64,000 bases of DNA from Nematostella vectensis (taxonomy: Eukaryota; Cnidaria; Anthozoa; Actiniaria; Edwardsiidae), in the NCBI RefSeq assembly GCF_932526225.1, contig NC_064036.1:10547519-10611518 (forward strand). Reading direction: 5' to 3'. The notes under the pieces were generated by a model, which did not search any database, was not told the DNA's origin, and worked only from the letters and a program-made list of their open reading frames with translations. The position numbers and the translations under genes are program-made. This document shows, piece after piece, positions 22,001 to 31,500 of the stretch (its first letter is position 1; the number at the start of each line of letters is the position of its first letter).

Positions 22001-23025
22001 TGGGGATACATGGCTTGTATTGTAGGTGTGGATGGGGATACATTACTTGTATTGTAGGTGTGGATGAGGATACATGGCTTGTATTGTAGGTGTGGATGAG
22101 GATACATGGCTTGTATTGTAAGTGTGGATGGGGATACATTACTTGTATTGTAGGTGTGGATGAGGATACATGGCTTGTATTGTAGGTGTGGATGAGGATA
22201 CATGGCTTGTATTGTAGGTGTGGATGAGGATACATAGCTTGTATTGCAGGTGTGGATAAAATACATGGCTTGTATTGTAGGTGTGGATGTGGATACATTA
22301 CTTGTATTGTAGGTGTGGATGAGGATACATGGCTTGTATTGCAGGTGTGGATGAGGATACATGGCTTGTATTGTAGGTGTGGATGGGGATACATTACTTG
22401 TATTGTAGGTGTGGATGGGGATACATTACTTGTATTGTAGGTGTGGATGAGGATACATGGCTTGTATTGCAGGTATGGATGAGGATACATGGCGAACACT
22501 CCCCGAATGGAAGCGCCAAGTGTTGAAGAACCGCATCATGAAGCAACAGCAGGAAGCCGCTGAATTGCGTAAGAAGGTACTTCCTGTTCACGGGCGATAG
22601 GATAGTTAGTAAGTAGTGTTCATTCATGAATCGCAAGCCCTTTTCTCCAAACTGCTTTTGAATTTTTAGAAAGAGGAGGAACACATGAAGTACGGAAGCC
22701 AACCGAAATGGAAAATTCCACTCTTGGAAAGACAGGAATCTGACAGGTGTGTTGCCGAATAGATCCGAAAGCGTACATCAATTTCTTTCCAGCGAATATC
22801 TTGCGTATGACAAAAAGATTACACCCTTTGTTGTTAATATAAATAACCGTTTCAAATCATGTGAAGATACCCCCTCTTTTTCCTTTTTGCAACAATAATT
22901 TATCTTAAAAGCAGCACAAGTTGATATGGTTTCATTTTCTCAGATTAAAGGAGGAGCAGCGCTTTGCTGGGATGCCAGAATGGAAGAAGGCGTTGATACA
23001 GAAAAGGGAACATCAAACCAAATGA
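9445..23025 (+). CDS. ESPN-like: Espin-like actin-bundling ankyrin-repeat protein, nine exons
   Basis: Exons: 9445-9938, 16057-16240, 16566-16641, 17043-17149, 19332-19466, 19929-21000, 22473-22576, 22670-22746, 22944-23025. All junctions are GT-AG and all phases agree, giving 776 residues. Residues 1-330 are nine or ten ankyrin repeats (TALHLASRFGHYEVVKWL, TPLYLAAQDGNFDCLKFL, TPLHDAAEKG and others). The long sixth exon is a Ser/Pro-rich linker with a short poly-Pro (VPPPPATAK) and a possible weak WH2-like motif (ITSARSNLKSS). The C-terminus carries two LPEWKRQV/MPEWKKAL boxes with charged helices, the hallmark of the espin actin-bundling module. Espins cross-link F-actin in microvilli and hair-cell stereocilia. 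The poly-Pro blocks of vertebrate espin are mostly absent. Introns 1, 4 and 6 are inflated by a retrotransposon and by splice-junction-derived repeats. Confidence 0.9.
10233..10355 (-). repeat. 3' LTR of the gypsy element
   Basis: Matches 14589-14711 base for base as far as I can read. A purine-rich polypurine-tract candidate (minus-strand gggtggggca) lies immediately inside, at about 10357-10370. Confidence 0.95.
10541..14563 (-). CDS. gag-pol: Gag-pol polyprotein of the Ty3/gypsy element
   Basis: A single uninterrupted frame of 1340 residues starting MATYGKIDEF just inside the primer-binding site; further upstream codons in the same frame lie in the PBS and LTR and are unlikely to be translated. 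Order: gag capsid region; two zinc knuckles (CYRCGKNHHPSKC and CHYCKKKGHIVAKC); aspartic protease (LDTGASLSVIG); reverse transcriptase with LDLSQAYQQ and an IDDIL catalytic motif; RNase H (CDASPYGLG, TDHKPL); integrase with an HHCC finger and DDE core (MDYAGPF, SDNATAF, NGFAERYV); and a C-terminal tail. There is no env and no frameshift between gag and pol. The residue before I-D-D in RT is Arg (codon at 12779-12781) where Tyr or Phe is usual. It resembles the Mag/K02A2.6-type branch (inference). Confidence 0.95.
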   Translation of the reverse strand: MATYGKIDEFDRDSDSWEQYIERLNFYFEANGVTTSDDDLKIRRAILLSSVGKKTYKLMSDLLAPAKPGEKSYADLCTLVKSHFNPKPSESVQRHKFNNRFRLSGENVSDFVAALRNMAEYCNFGGSLENMLRDRLVSGINNERIQRRLLSEENLTFKKAYDIASSMETTAQHMAELQSAPSTLSSTSASVKKVSSSPLSRSKSENKECYRCGKNHHPSKCRFKEATCHYCKKKGHIVAKCLKKAKKSSETTKPNSNHHPKQGKPAIHVLDTDKEIEDEDIYPLFAVSQGNRQNPYLVDVELNGLKVQMELDTGASLSVIGEDIFDQLKNIEGSSLNLQDTKLTLKTYTGETIPVLGKLVVEVKYKDFFEHLPVIVVQGKVPSLFGRDWLQHVKLSWPEIFLVQVVSPDVSDLLKKHENLFKEGLGTIQGVKAKIYVDPQAKPKYFKPRTVEYARRQKVERELNRLLEEGTIRPVQFSEWATPIVPIVKSDESIRICGDFKVTLNQVSKLDNYPIPKTEDLLAQLGGGVQFTKLDLSQAYQQLELDEESKKYTTITTHKGLFEYNRLCYGIASAPGIFQRTMENLLQGIPNVVVRIDDILIAGKTSADHLKSLTEVLSRLDKAGVRLKRSKCIFQAPEVTYLGHRIDKDGIHPLDEKIKAIQESPRPSNLKELQAFLGMLNYYACYIPNITTILSPLHQLLVKDTPWNWSEAHEKSWNQAKSTLHSSQLLVHYSLERELTLACDASPYGLGCVISHVMDDGTERPISYASRTLSPAEKNYSQLDKEAAAIMFGVRKFHSYLYGRRFTIYTDHKPLLGLLQSTKQIPTSASPRILRWAVFLSGYSYTLVYREGQKNGNADGLSRLPLPNETRNVPVPGDIMFVMNHLEVNTPVKVKDIERWTSKDPILSAVRHQVMSGWPNSNDRIEFKPYSDRKHQLSCQDGCLLWGSRVVIPPQGRVKLLQELHDGHPGMVRMKMLARSYFWWPGLDADIEQKVKDCTSCQSNAKAPSTAPLHPWEWPSRPWSRIHMDYAGPFEGHMFLVIGDAYSKWIEVFKTNSSTAAVTIQKLRECFSVHGLPDIIVSDNATAFIGEEFALFMSENGIKHITSAPKHPASNGFAERYVRTFKETMKKMGGEKENLDTKLSRFLLSYRTTPHATTGKTPGELLMNRKLKTRLDLVNPLSQDTIRTRVEDKQLAQKKQHDNLVPLREFQVNDPVFVKNFSYGPKWLCGTIIQQSGPVSYVVQLSSGGVFRRHVDHLRLRTSTPTVANDLQSSTELAQVPMQTTVPKQIPEEFKEPEITVPEPSLEPKKTELPASEPASTLRRSTRLKTTPTHLKDYVC
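14571..14583 (-). promoter_or_regulatory. Primer-binding site of the gypsy element
   Basis: On the minus strand, TGGCGACGAGGAT begins five bases inside the 5' LTR. TGG is the usual start of a PBS (complement of tRNA CCA). From memory this matches the 3' end of a tRNA-Ser(GCU). Confidence 0.6.
14589..14711 (-). repeat. 5' LTR of the gypsy element
   Basis: Same 123 bp as the left copy. It is followed on the right by the CAAGA target duplication. Confidence 0.95.
14797..15715. repeat. 23-bp satellite array in espin intron 1
   Basis: About 39 copies of ttagatggttatcctgtggactg, mostly differing by G/A in one position (actGtt or actAtt) and by a few deletions. I see no relation to a neighbouring exon, unlike the other arrays in this gene. 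Confidence 0.95.
16264..16535. repeat. Degenerate ATC/ATT-type trinucleotide tract in espin intron 2
   Basis: Interrupted atcatc/accacc/attatt steps ending in a clean (atc)n run at about 16503-16530, just before the exon 3 acceptor. Confidence 0.85.
17791..19331 (+). repeat. (TTG)n array carrying serial 3' splice-site and exon-5-head copies
   Basis: Dozens of units of the form (TTG)n followed by CAGTGCGTGG or TACAGTGCGTGG, in which CAG|TGCGTG resembles the real exon 5 junction CTGTAG|TGCTTG at 19331/19332. Three longer copies of the exon head (TGCGTGCGATATCTGG and on) start at 18432, 19129 and 19263. Each is followed by a shared intron string, atcacatgactgt. The string tcacatgact at 17791, 18463, 19160 and 19294 shows a higher-order repeat of about 670-700 bp. 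Long Cys/Val/Leu open frames here are artefacts. Confidence 0.9.
19500..19830. repeat. Degenerate CACGTCA-rich repeat in espin intron 5
   Basis: Many short cacgtca/tcatgtca/gacacgtcac words without a fixed period, including two similar copies around accacgacacgtcaccgtca. Confidence 0.6.
20954..21180 (+). repeat. Triplicated exon-6 tail plus 5' splice site
   Basis: The last 46 bases of espin exon 6 and the following intron start are repeated at 21042-21087 and about 21128-21173 (period 86-88). Each intronic copy is preceded by gagggggcag and followed by a donor (gtaagt or gtgaat), so each looks like a small exon. Because 46 is not a multiple of three, including one or two copies would shift the frame. 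Confidence 0.9.
21390..22495 (+). repeat. 32-bp array made of the exon-7 acceptor and exon head
   Basis: About 33 copies of a unit comprising cttgtattgtag followed by gtgtggatgaggatacatgg. The last copy is the real junction (cttgtattgcag|gtatggatgagg at 22472/22473), after which the coding sequence diverges from the repeat. A few units are truncated or carry extra bases between 21520 and 21780. Confidence 0.95.
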
Positions 23026-24505
23026 TAACTTACTAGCTTGTATGCACCCACAAAAGTCTTGCACTATTGATGGCAAAGCCTTGTCCCGCCCAGTCCCGAC
23101 AACCCGTCATTCTCTCTCAGCGCGTTTAGGATTTCGGCTGCACTCGCACGTGGCGCGTTTGAAATTTTGGCAGCATTCATTTGTGAAGCGTTCTGGAACC
23201 CAGGAATGATATACTTTTCGTGTGGAAAGTGTTTTGCAATCTATTGCCGCTCGCTACACGTACCCAGCGCATGAAAAACAAACAAGATCACTGACCGCTG
23301 CACATTGACATGATTCACGCATTTCGCATATCAGTGCGCAGTAGAGTAGCGACAAAGCAATGCTTGGGTATGATGCGGGGAACGAAATAAATCGCACACT
23401 GGACATTCGTCAGCTTTAAAACAAATCAGAGACCCAAACCGTGAGCCTAGGTGATTTGGGCGTGTTTTCGGCTGAAGAGAGCACACCAATAGCATTTGTC
23501 CATCCAAAATATCCCACAATCTCAAACTTAAATTCTATGTATTCAATAATAAAATTAAATTTTGCAATGGTATAATTTTTATTATTGCTTTACTTTATGC
23601 CTTTCTTTGCTCTATGTCTAATTTCAGACGAACTTAGGGCGCGTTTTTTTACTCGTGATTCCGGAATGAGAATTATTAGAATAGAAAAAAACGCGCGTTC
23701 GTTTATCCCCGCGTTCCCATTCCGGAATGGAATGAAGGCCATTCCACCCATTCTACTACCTGTAGCAGAATGACTCGTTAGATCCTAGTTACACCCTCAC
23801 AGAGGATAGTGTGCTTCATCTTGGACAAACTTGCTAGGGAGTATAGTGTACGTCGAGGGTAAACAGATGACTGAATGAGCACTTCCCTTGAATATTCAGC
23901 CCAAAAATCTTTCTAAGGTAAGACGATAATTCAAGTAAAGATAACTAGACGCCGAGTAATGGTAATAACCACCACCAACCCTCCCTCCTTTTTTCACACA
24001 TACACATACACACACTAAATTTCATTGCAAGAGGCCGAAACATTTCCTTGAAATGCGGTTAACATAATGCAGTCTATTGTGCATAAAAGAGTATGTAATT
24101 TTACATTTCAGTTCCTCAGGAGTCTCTAGCTCGATGCTATTCTGATGTATAATCACCATTCCAACACATGTGCGTCATTTCATTGAAATAATTCAGAGAG
24201 GAGCTGACATGTCAATTGTTCTCTTCATCAGACCAGCACCACACGTTACAGATCACAATGATTGACGTTCCTGTTCTCCAAATTACAGAGTGTTACTCAG
24301 CCATTCCTTTGTTATTGTTTGCAATATAAAATAACGACGATGATTCCAATACAATGGTCATGTGGATAGCTATGTTGACACAATCATATAATCAACAAAA
24401 TGCTACTCCTTGCAGACAATTGTGAACAGCACACGATATACTAGCAGTTAAATCAGGGATTGATCCACGACTCTCCTGACCCCGTCACAGTACTTCATCC
24501 GTGAC
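23026..24505. other. Convergent 3' flanks of the espin and GPCR genes
   Basis: No coding sequence is seen. A forward AATAAA at 23548-23553 and a reverse AATAAA (tttatt) at 23578-23583 lie in an AT-rich patch and could end the two convergent transcripts. A small inverted ttccggaatg pair lies at about 23660-23730. Confidence 0.35.
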
Positions 24506-25558
24506 TTAAGGTCCCGTCAGCCATAGAAACATATAATCAACTCCTGTACGGGACATAGCATTCACACGTTCCTCTGGCGCCGGGCAGAGCGGTCCTTGCC
24601 CCTTGCGCAGCGGGGGAACCCATGTTTGCAGATGCTCCCCCTCCCCCAGGGGATTGACAGTGTTCTCGGCACGCAGACAAAACAGTGACACCTTGATCTG
24701 CTTACGAAACGTCTCGCTCTGGAATGTGTACACGAGTGGGTTGACGGACGCATTGAAAACGATCATAAGCACGGCTGCCACATGTGGGGTATCCCCAAAG
24801 TGCCTTTGCGCAGGCGCGAATACCATCATGACGTAATCAATTAATGGCGGAAACCAGCTTATACAGTAGATGAGACTGACAGTCACTACGATCTTCGTGA
24901 TCTTCCTGCGCGCTCTCGATATCGCCCCCTGCGAGTCCGGCAGGGTCTGTTGAGCCTTTTTGATCCACAAATTGTATGTGATTTGCGAATACAAAACCGC
25001 CATGAATATTCCAGGAATCACCGCAACTACAGCCAGCCATATTGTAGCATAGACCTTTGAAGCCACCGAAGTCGGCCAAGTCTCTGAGCAGAATGAGATT
25101 TTTTCGTCAAATCGCGCGACCACGAAAAGCGGGAGATTGAAAAGTAAACCGAAAAGCCAGGAGAGGCCAATTACTCTCTTGACGATAACAACGCGGAACA
25201 GGGAGAGATAACGAGTAGGTTTGAATACCATGAAGAACCTTTCTAAGGCAATGCACATCAGGGAGCACATGGACGAGACCGCGCCCACCCACGCGATGTT
25301 TCCACCCGTCAAGAACTTGCACAAGTAGTCACCGGTCGGACCATGAGGGTGGCTCACCGCGCGCGTAATAATATGCCTAAAGCCGAGAAACACGAGAATG
25401 GTACTGTCCGATATAGCCAGGTTGAGAAAGAGCCAGTTCATTGGACGGCGCACTGGGCGGTGCTGGAGAATGATAAAGCAGACGAACAGGTTGCCTAGGA
25501 AACCGATGGTTGCTATGAGAGCGTAGAGAATAATTAGGATGAGTTCCCCGCTCTCCAT
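24506..25558 (-). CDS. Class A (rhodopsin-like) G-protein-coupled receptor
   Basis: 350 residues in one exon with seven hydrophobic segments. TM1 has GFLGNLF; TM2 LAISD; TM3 a Cys near its start and ERF in place of DRY; extracellular loop 2 a Cys (SFCSETW) that can pair with TM3; TM6 SWFPPLIDY; TM7 NASVNPLVY. Helix 8 and a polar tail follow. The pattern is that of neuropeptide-type receptors; I cannot name the ligand. The extracellular N-terminus before TM1 is only about six residues from the ATG used here. A good acceptor (actttcattgcag) lies about 23 bases upstream with an open frame from it, so an upstream exon may add N-terminal sequence or 5' UTR. It is convergent with espin. Confidence 0.85.
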   Translation of the reverse strand: MESGELILIILYALIATIGFLGNLFVCFIILQHRPVRRPMNWLFLNLAISDSTILVFLGFRHIITRAVSHPHGPTGDYLCKFLTGGNIAWVGAVSSMCSLMCIALERFFMVFKPTRYLSLFRVVIVKRVIGLSWLFGLLFNLPLFVVARFDEKISFCSETWPTSVASKVYATIWLAVVAVIPGIFMAVLYSQITYNLWIKKAQQTLPDSQGAISRARRKITKIVVTVSLIYCISWFPPLIDYVMMVFAPAQRHFGDTPHVAAVLMIVFNASVNPLVYTFQSETFRKQIKVSLFCLRAENTVNPLGEGEHLQTWVPPLRKGQGPLCPAPEERVNAMSRTGVDYMFLWLTGP

Positions 25559-25584
25559 CACACCAGGTTGCTGGGCAGTTCTGC

Positions 25585-28500
25585 AATGAAAGTAACACCT
25601 GGTTTATGCTGACGGTAATAACAACGGTGATAGCAACCTAGGCAGGAACATCATTGTCCTACACCATGTGATAAAATATACAATTGTAATGTGTTGTGCT
25701 TTACCCTAAGTTCGGCAAAACGGGAATTGTAAACGTTTTGAACAGGACAAAGCAATCTCAGCTTTTAGCGGAGGTCTATTTTTTCTACTAAGACCAACAG
25801 CCCATCTAAATATGGAGAAATGAGACCTCTGCTAGCAGAGAGGGTTTTACTATGAGAAACCACATACCAATATACTAAAAGAGTGACTAGCTACTGCAAT
25901 AACATCCTAGAACAGCTGCATAGATATTGTTGTTACCCAGAAATATACGTCATCTCTTCAACGCCTAGAGGGACAAAGGGTCGACAGTTTGAGTTTGGTT
26001 AATGTCGTTGGTCGTTTTTATCTAAAGCAGAGATCTATTCGCTTTACGTGCTCCAGGATTAACTCGACTTCTCTATCGTGAAAATGTTTTATTTTCTATC
26101 TCTACTTTGCAATGTGTGACTTCCCTAGAGAGAAATGACACAATTGTCACACGGTTATCAGATTTTTTTCATGAGCCCTTTTTGTGTGTGAATCATCGTG
26201 CTGAGGAAGCAAGGCTAACCGCATAGTTGCCTTGATTATTTTTGAAAACGCCACGGCATCAATCTCTGTTTATTTTGATTTTTGGGTGAAAAGTTTAACA
26301 GGGCACATATTCCCCAAGTTTTTATCATTTTATTGTTTTAACATAACGTTTATCAAAGCTTTTTGTGAATACGCTCATCTGGAATGATTCAGTAAAATCA
26401 ACACTATTAGCGAACAACTTAATAAAATAGACTGTCGCTGCCTTCAGAAATTCATCTAACCAACAATCCATTTTATGAGCGTTAACTCTAATGAGATGAC
26501 TGGGAGTCAAACGTTCACTTACCTCCCTAGGAACCAACTAAAATCCATATCAAGCGGTACGTTTGTCGGTCCTACTTCCCCAAATAACACGCAAGCTCCT
26601 TAACAACTCTAAGATATCCTATCAATTTTGCGTCATTAAAAAGAGGATCGAATAAGCGCCCCACCCCGCTTCCTGGGACGCGATAACTCAAAGATATTAA
26701 CATCAACACAACGAGTTCTCGAACTTCTAGCTTCCTTTGAACTTTTTACCTTAGCCTCATTTCGTGAGTTGACGTCTGTTATATCTTCCTCGATGTCCGC
26801 TTTGCGCCCAAATAACAACGCCTACCTAGCAACGAAATGTCGTGATAACCCAAGCCGTTCACATCGGCACAACTCGTACCACAAGCTTGCCTTGAACTTT
26901 CTACCTCATTTCGTGACTTCGCCATGTTATCTCTTTCTGATAGCGAGTACAAATAGGAGCTGAGATAAAGGCAATGAGAGCTACTAACAAGTTTTTGCTC
27001 AACAAAACCGGAATTATATTCATAATATTTTCATAGCTCACAGCTTTGAGCAATTTTATAATAGTTATTCTACGCAGGGTAAAGTTGAATATAAAGGGTG
27101 GTGTTTTTATGTGGCTGTGGCGAGGGTCAAGTCGATAACACGCCCACACCGTGGTCGTGCTTAAAGTTTTTTTGTTATCAGTAGCCAAAGATTTCCCTTC
27201 TGACAAGCCAATGCACAGCTAGCTGATAGAATACAGAAGGTAAAATACAAATAAGTATAAAAGTTCGAGGAACGCCAATATATATCGCCACAATAAATCA
27301 CGCTTTTTATCAATAAAGATGACTTTTCAACTTTGTAATGTAATAAAATATCTTAAGATGTAGTTCTTGAAAGTATAAATAAATAGCAGAAGTTTTCCTA
27401 TGCTTTTAATGTATTATTGAGCTGTAAAGTGGCGCTGCAAGTATAACTCTGACTTGCTTATTAAAATTCATCTTAACCTTAGCCGTTTTCCGTTAAAAAA
27501 AACTCCCTCGTAATCAGTTTTTTCGGAGTAAAGCTTACTCAAAGGACTCTTTAATAAATTTGTTCTAAGTCCCCGGCAAAACATGCTTATCTCATAATCC
27601 CAAAGAAATATGCATTTTTCTTCTGTTCATTTTCTAATCAAAGCAATCACCGCTTGCAGACTCGACGGATCTGAGTGAATGTCCATCTTTAAGCGCGGCT
27701 CTAATTTGCCTGTGAATTGCCTTAAGGCTGGTTCGATAAAAAATAATAACCTTTCAAATACCTTGTCGTATTTTTAATCTTTTTAAACTCTCCTTCGTTA
27801 TTTCGTTGTGATTGAAAAAAGGATATATATTTATTATAAGTGTCAGGCCTAAATGGTGACCAAAAGACACAAGTAACACTCTATTAATCTCCCTGTTACT
27901 TTAGGGTAGAATATGCTCTTATGGTTCCCTGGACCTGAGGGTATTCGATGCCTTTGGGTTTGAGGGAAGGGAATTTTGGGTAATCAAAAGATTTAAATGG
28001 TGAGTTATCTATTTTTGTGTTCTCAGGATGTTTTGCCGGATGTTTTGTCGGGTGGCACTCTAGCCAACTCGAGACTATTTCAGTAGAACTTGCTGCAGTA
28101 TAACTATAACATCCTTTAAACGATTTCGAGTTTTCTTTTTTTTTTTTTTTTTTTTTGCTTTAAAGAAATTTTCAATTGTGGAAAAAACGTAAAATTTAAA
28201 GGGGATAGCAGAAATCTAGTGAAAAAAGAGATTGAGAAATTAGATAAATTGCGATAGTTGAAAGCCAAAAAGGTGGGGGATTTCCCGGGAGCACCGATAT
28301 TCAGGGAGAAGTTGATATCCCATTTTTCCCACCACAATGAGGTAGTGGAAAGTTCTGGGAGTGTATGAAAAATGAATTTTTGTTCTTAAAGATAAAAGTA
28401 TGTGCCACAACCCCTACCCCACCTGTCATCCGAAGAAGATATATTTAATGGCTCCCCACACATGCACTATCACCCCCCCCCCCCCTCCCCCCCACACACA

Positions 28501-31500
28501 CAGGAAAAGGATGTCACGCCGCAGGATCACCGGGTCTGAGATTGTTTTACTGCGATGTAAATGCGTTAATAAAGCATCTTTCAGCGTTGAGAGCATAAAA
28601 ACAGCGAATTCACATTGTCTTTGATGAGGTTCTTCAACGAGTGCGCAACCCAATTATATTTTTATTATTATCATTGTTTTAGGGAAACGCTCTTTACGAT
28701 AAAAGGCTTTAGTGTTGTAAAATGCGATAAGCCTGCTGATGCATATGCCAGAATGGCCAAAGGTAAAAGTCTGTATCTGATACAAGACTTGGAAATAGGG
28801 CTCACAATAAAGGAGAATGTCTACCAAATTTCATGATATCTATTTCATTTTTGCGTAACTGAAACTCAATCTTTCATTCAAAATTAAACCTATTGCGTTT
28901 ATGCGGAAGACAAATATTTATTTTGTTATCCGGTTATTAAAAAATTGAAAATATTTAAGTTCTTTTTATCAAGAAATAGCACTTCAATTTGGCTTTTTCA
29001 ATAAGAATGTCTTAAACTGTCATTCTAGAAATTTAATGATCACCCATAATTCTATTGACAATTAATTATTGTAGCTCCAGTAAGTAATGAGGCGCATTTA
29101 GGGGCAACAAAATAGTCCTTAGTAACAAACGGAAGCGAATTTTAATAATGGCGACCGAAATACAATTAAGCAATTATGAAAAATATTTGCACAGTTTTGT
29201 CAAAAACAATACTATTTTCGAATGTAAAAATGAAAAGGTTAATAGACGAGTTAGTTATATAGTCATGTTCATATTATTTCACTTTGAGCTATTGTAAAAG
29301 CAAGCTTTTAACTTGTGTATAATGTCTAAACGTCGAAACTTCTGAAGTTTGTTTTCGTCCTTTTCTTGTGTCGTGGGATTGTGAAGGGACCGAAACTGTC
29401 GTGTTCTTGACTCACGTCTGAATATTCTATTGGTGGGTTGGCAGCTAATGTATCAATCTTTACATGTGTCACTATGATACACGAAGAGAAAATAATGCAA
29501 CGTTTTTGTTTTTTCGCGTTTCGGGTTCTATTCTTTTTGTGATGCGCTGATACTGGAATCGTTGAAGTCAGAGTGAGTTAGGAAATAAATTCATATTTTT
29601 AAAGTGTTTAAGACATTGTTTGAAGGGCTATTAACCTACCTCCAGTCGTTTTCTCTTGACCTCAATTGGTCTTAATCTATAGTCTTCAATTAGGGGAAAA
29701 ACCTAAATTCATTTGCCCATAAGATTCAGTTTGCTCAAAACAGTATCATATGAAGTCTTGCTGTGATCTTTCCTTCCTCCTCTTGCATTATTCAAATTCC
29801 TTCTGGTTAGTAGGTTCTCTTCTATGGCGGGGGGAGAGTTCGTGTAGCAGACGGGTAGAGGAGCCCTGCGATTTATCTATTGTCGAGGGGGATTGGGGTT
29901 GGACTGTGGTGACGTCATTCGTTTGTGCACAATTCTTTTTCCAAAAGTCGAGCATTGGATGGTTAATTTTAAAAAATCAAGTGATTTTTCACAGCATTCA
30001 TATCACAATTTTTAGAAAATATATATGTTATCACTAAACTAAAAGATTGAATTTTGACTTGAGCTTCCGAGAGAAAGGAAATACAAAAGAAGGAAAAGGT
30101 GTCTAGTTATAAAGGCCTCCCGCATAGCATGGCAATTAAAGCGAAAAAAACTATGCGAAAATGTGTCAGTGACTGACAACTTTTGTCAGTAAAATCAGCT
30201 CAATTCAATCATATGATTAGTTAAGGTCGAAATTTTGGCTCAGTGCTGTGGCTTTTATGATACGCCTTCACAAACAGAGATGAAAGAAAGGACTTTGTTT
30301 TTAATTCCAGTTGGAGCCGCGTTTATATTTCCTATTGGAAAATCAAAATAAACTCTGTAGCAAATACAGAAGAATTTAAGTGAAAAAACTTTGTATAATT
30401 ATTTGGATACCTGCTCGTAGCTTCTTCGACGATCACGTGACTTCTACCTTTTCACGACTGGTTGCTAAAGCGCACGTTTTGTTTCTATTTCTTTGCTTGG
30501 ATTATCTTTCCAGATTATCCCATGCTCGAAGCATGAGAACACCATGCTATTTAATGCGCACATTTATTGTTTTGTTGTACAGGCAAAAGGAATTCGACAT
30601 GCTGAATTCTTTCTGTGATTGTTGGTTGCCTCCATCGTTTTCCTCATTCGTTCACTTACCTCGTGAATACATCTGTCATCCCTGGAAAACTCATGCTGTT
30701 TTGGCAAGCCAAGCTGAAGGCCTCTTCTATTCAGATTAAAGTCAATGCTTTGTGTCTTCAATCTTCTGTAGATCTTACCACAGCCACCTGATACGCTTAA
30801 GCGTCATAGGGCTCTCGTGTGCTCATAGAAAGCATCGCTAAAGAAGCGTATCTGATGACCAGAGACCGCTATATGTTTATATCCCATCATAACATGCCAA
30901 CTCCCAGCATCCTTTGCGAAAGTCGCGCGCAATCTGACACTCGCAAGGCCCTCAGACGGGAAAACCCCGTGTCACCCTGCTGTGACAGACAGTGCTTTTT
31001 AAAAAAACGCCAGACTAGTTCCAATACCACGCGGTTAAACCAGCCTTTTTGGTTTGAAATGGCGGCGTTTTACCGGCGAACTGTCACATTTTGGCGAATG
31101 CTAAGAAAACTAGATCAAACTTAAGCGTAAAATTTTTTTTATGACTCCATCATTATCAAACAAATCTGTCATTTTTTGTACAGTATGGTTTTAATGCTGT
31201 ATAGTAAGTCACAACAGCGACCGAAGTCAGCCTTTCGTACCTTTACTCGAAGGATTCAGCATACGCATACGTTATTCAGCACTGTCGCTGTGACAATAAC
31301 GATTAAATGATCAACCAACCACGGCCTTAAACGTAGTTTTAACGTCACTGTGCGTGGTGGGGGTCAGCGTTAAGATTAGATATTCTTTTTCGCCTCTTTG
31401 GAACGTTATTTATCTATAGCATTAGTAAGAGAGTATCGGGACTTCTATGCTCTGGGATATCTAAGCTAGGGGGATACCTTTGTCATTTCACCACAGGAAG

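Noticed and set aside
21387-22499. Minus-strand frames of 226-281 aa with HPHLQYKPCI repeats
   Set aside because: Antisense of the 32-bp junction-derived array.
29750-30739. Frames of 95 and 119 aa in the gene-free stretch
   Set aside because: No domain, odd composition, no splice or start context; best seen as chance.
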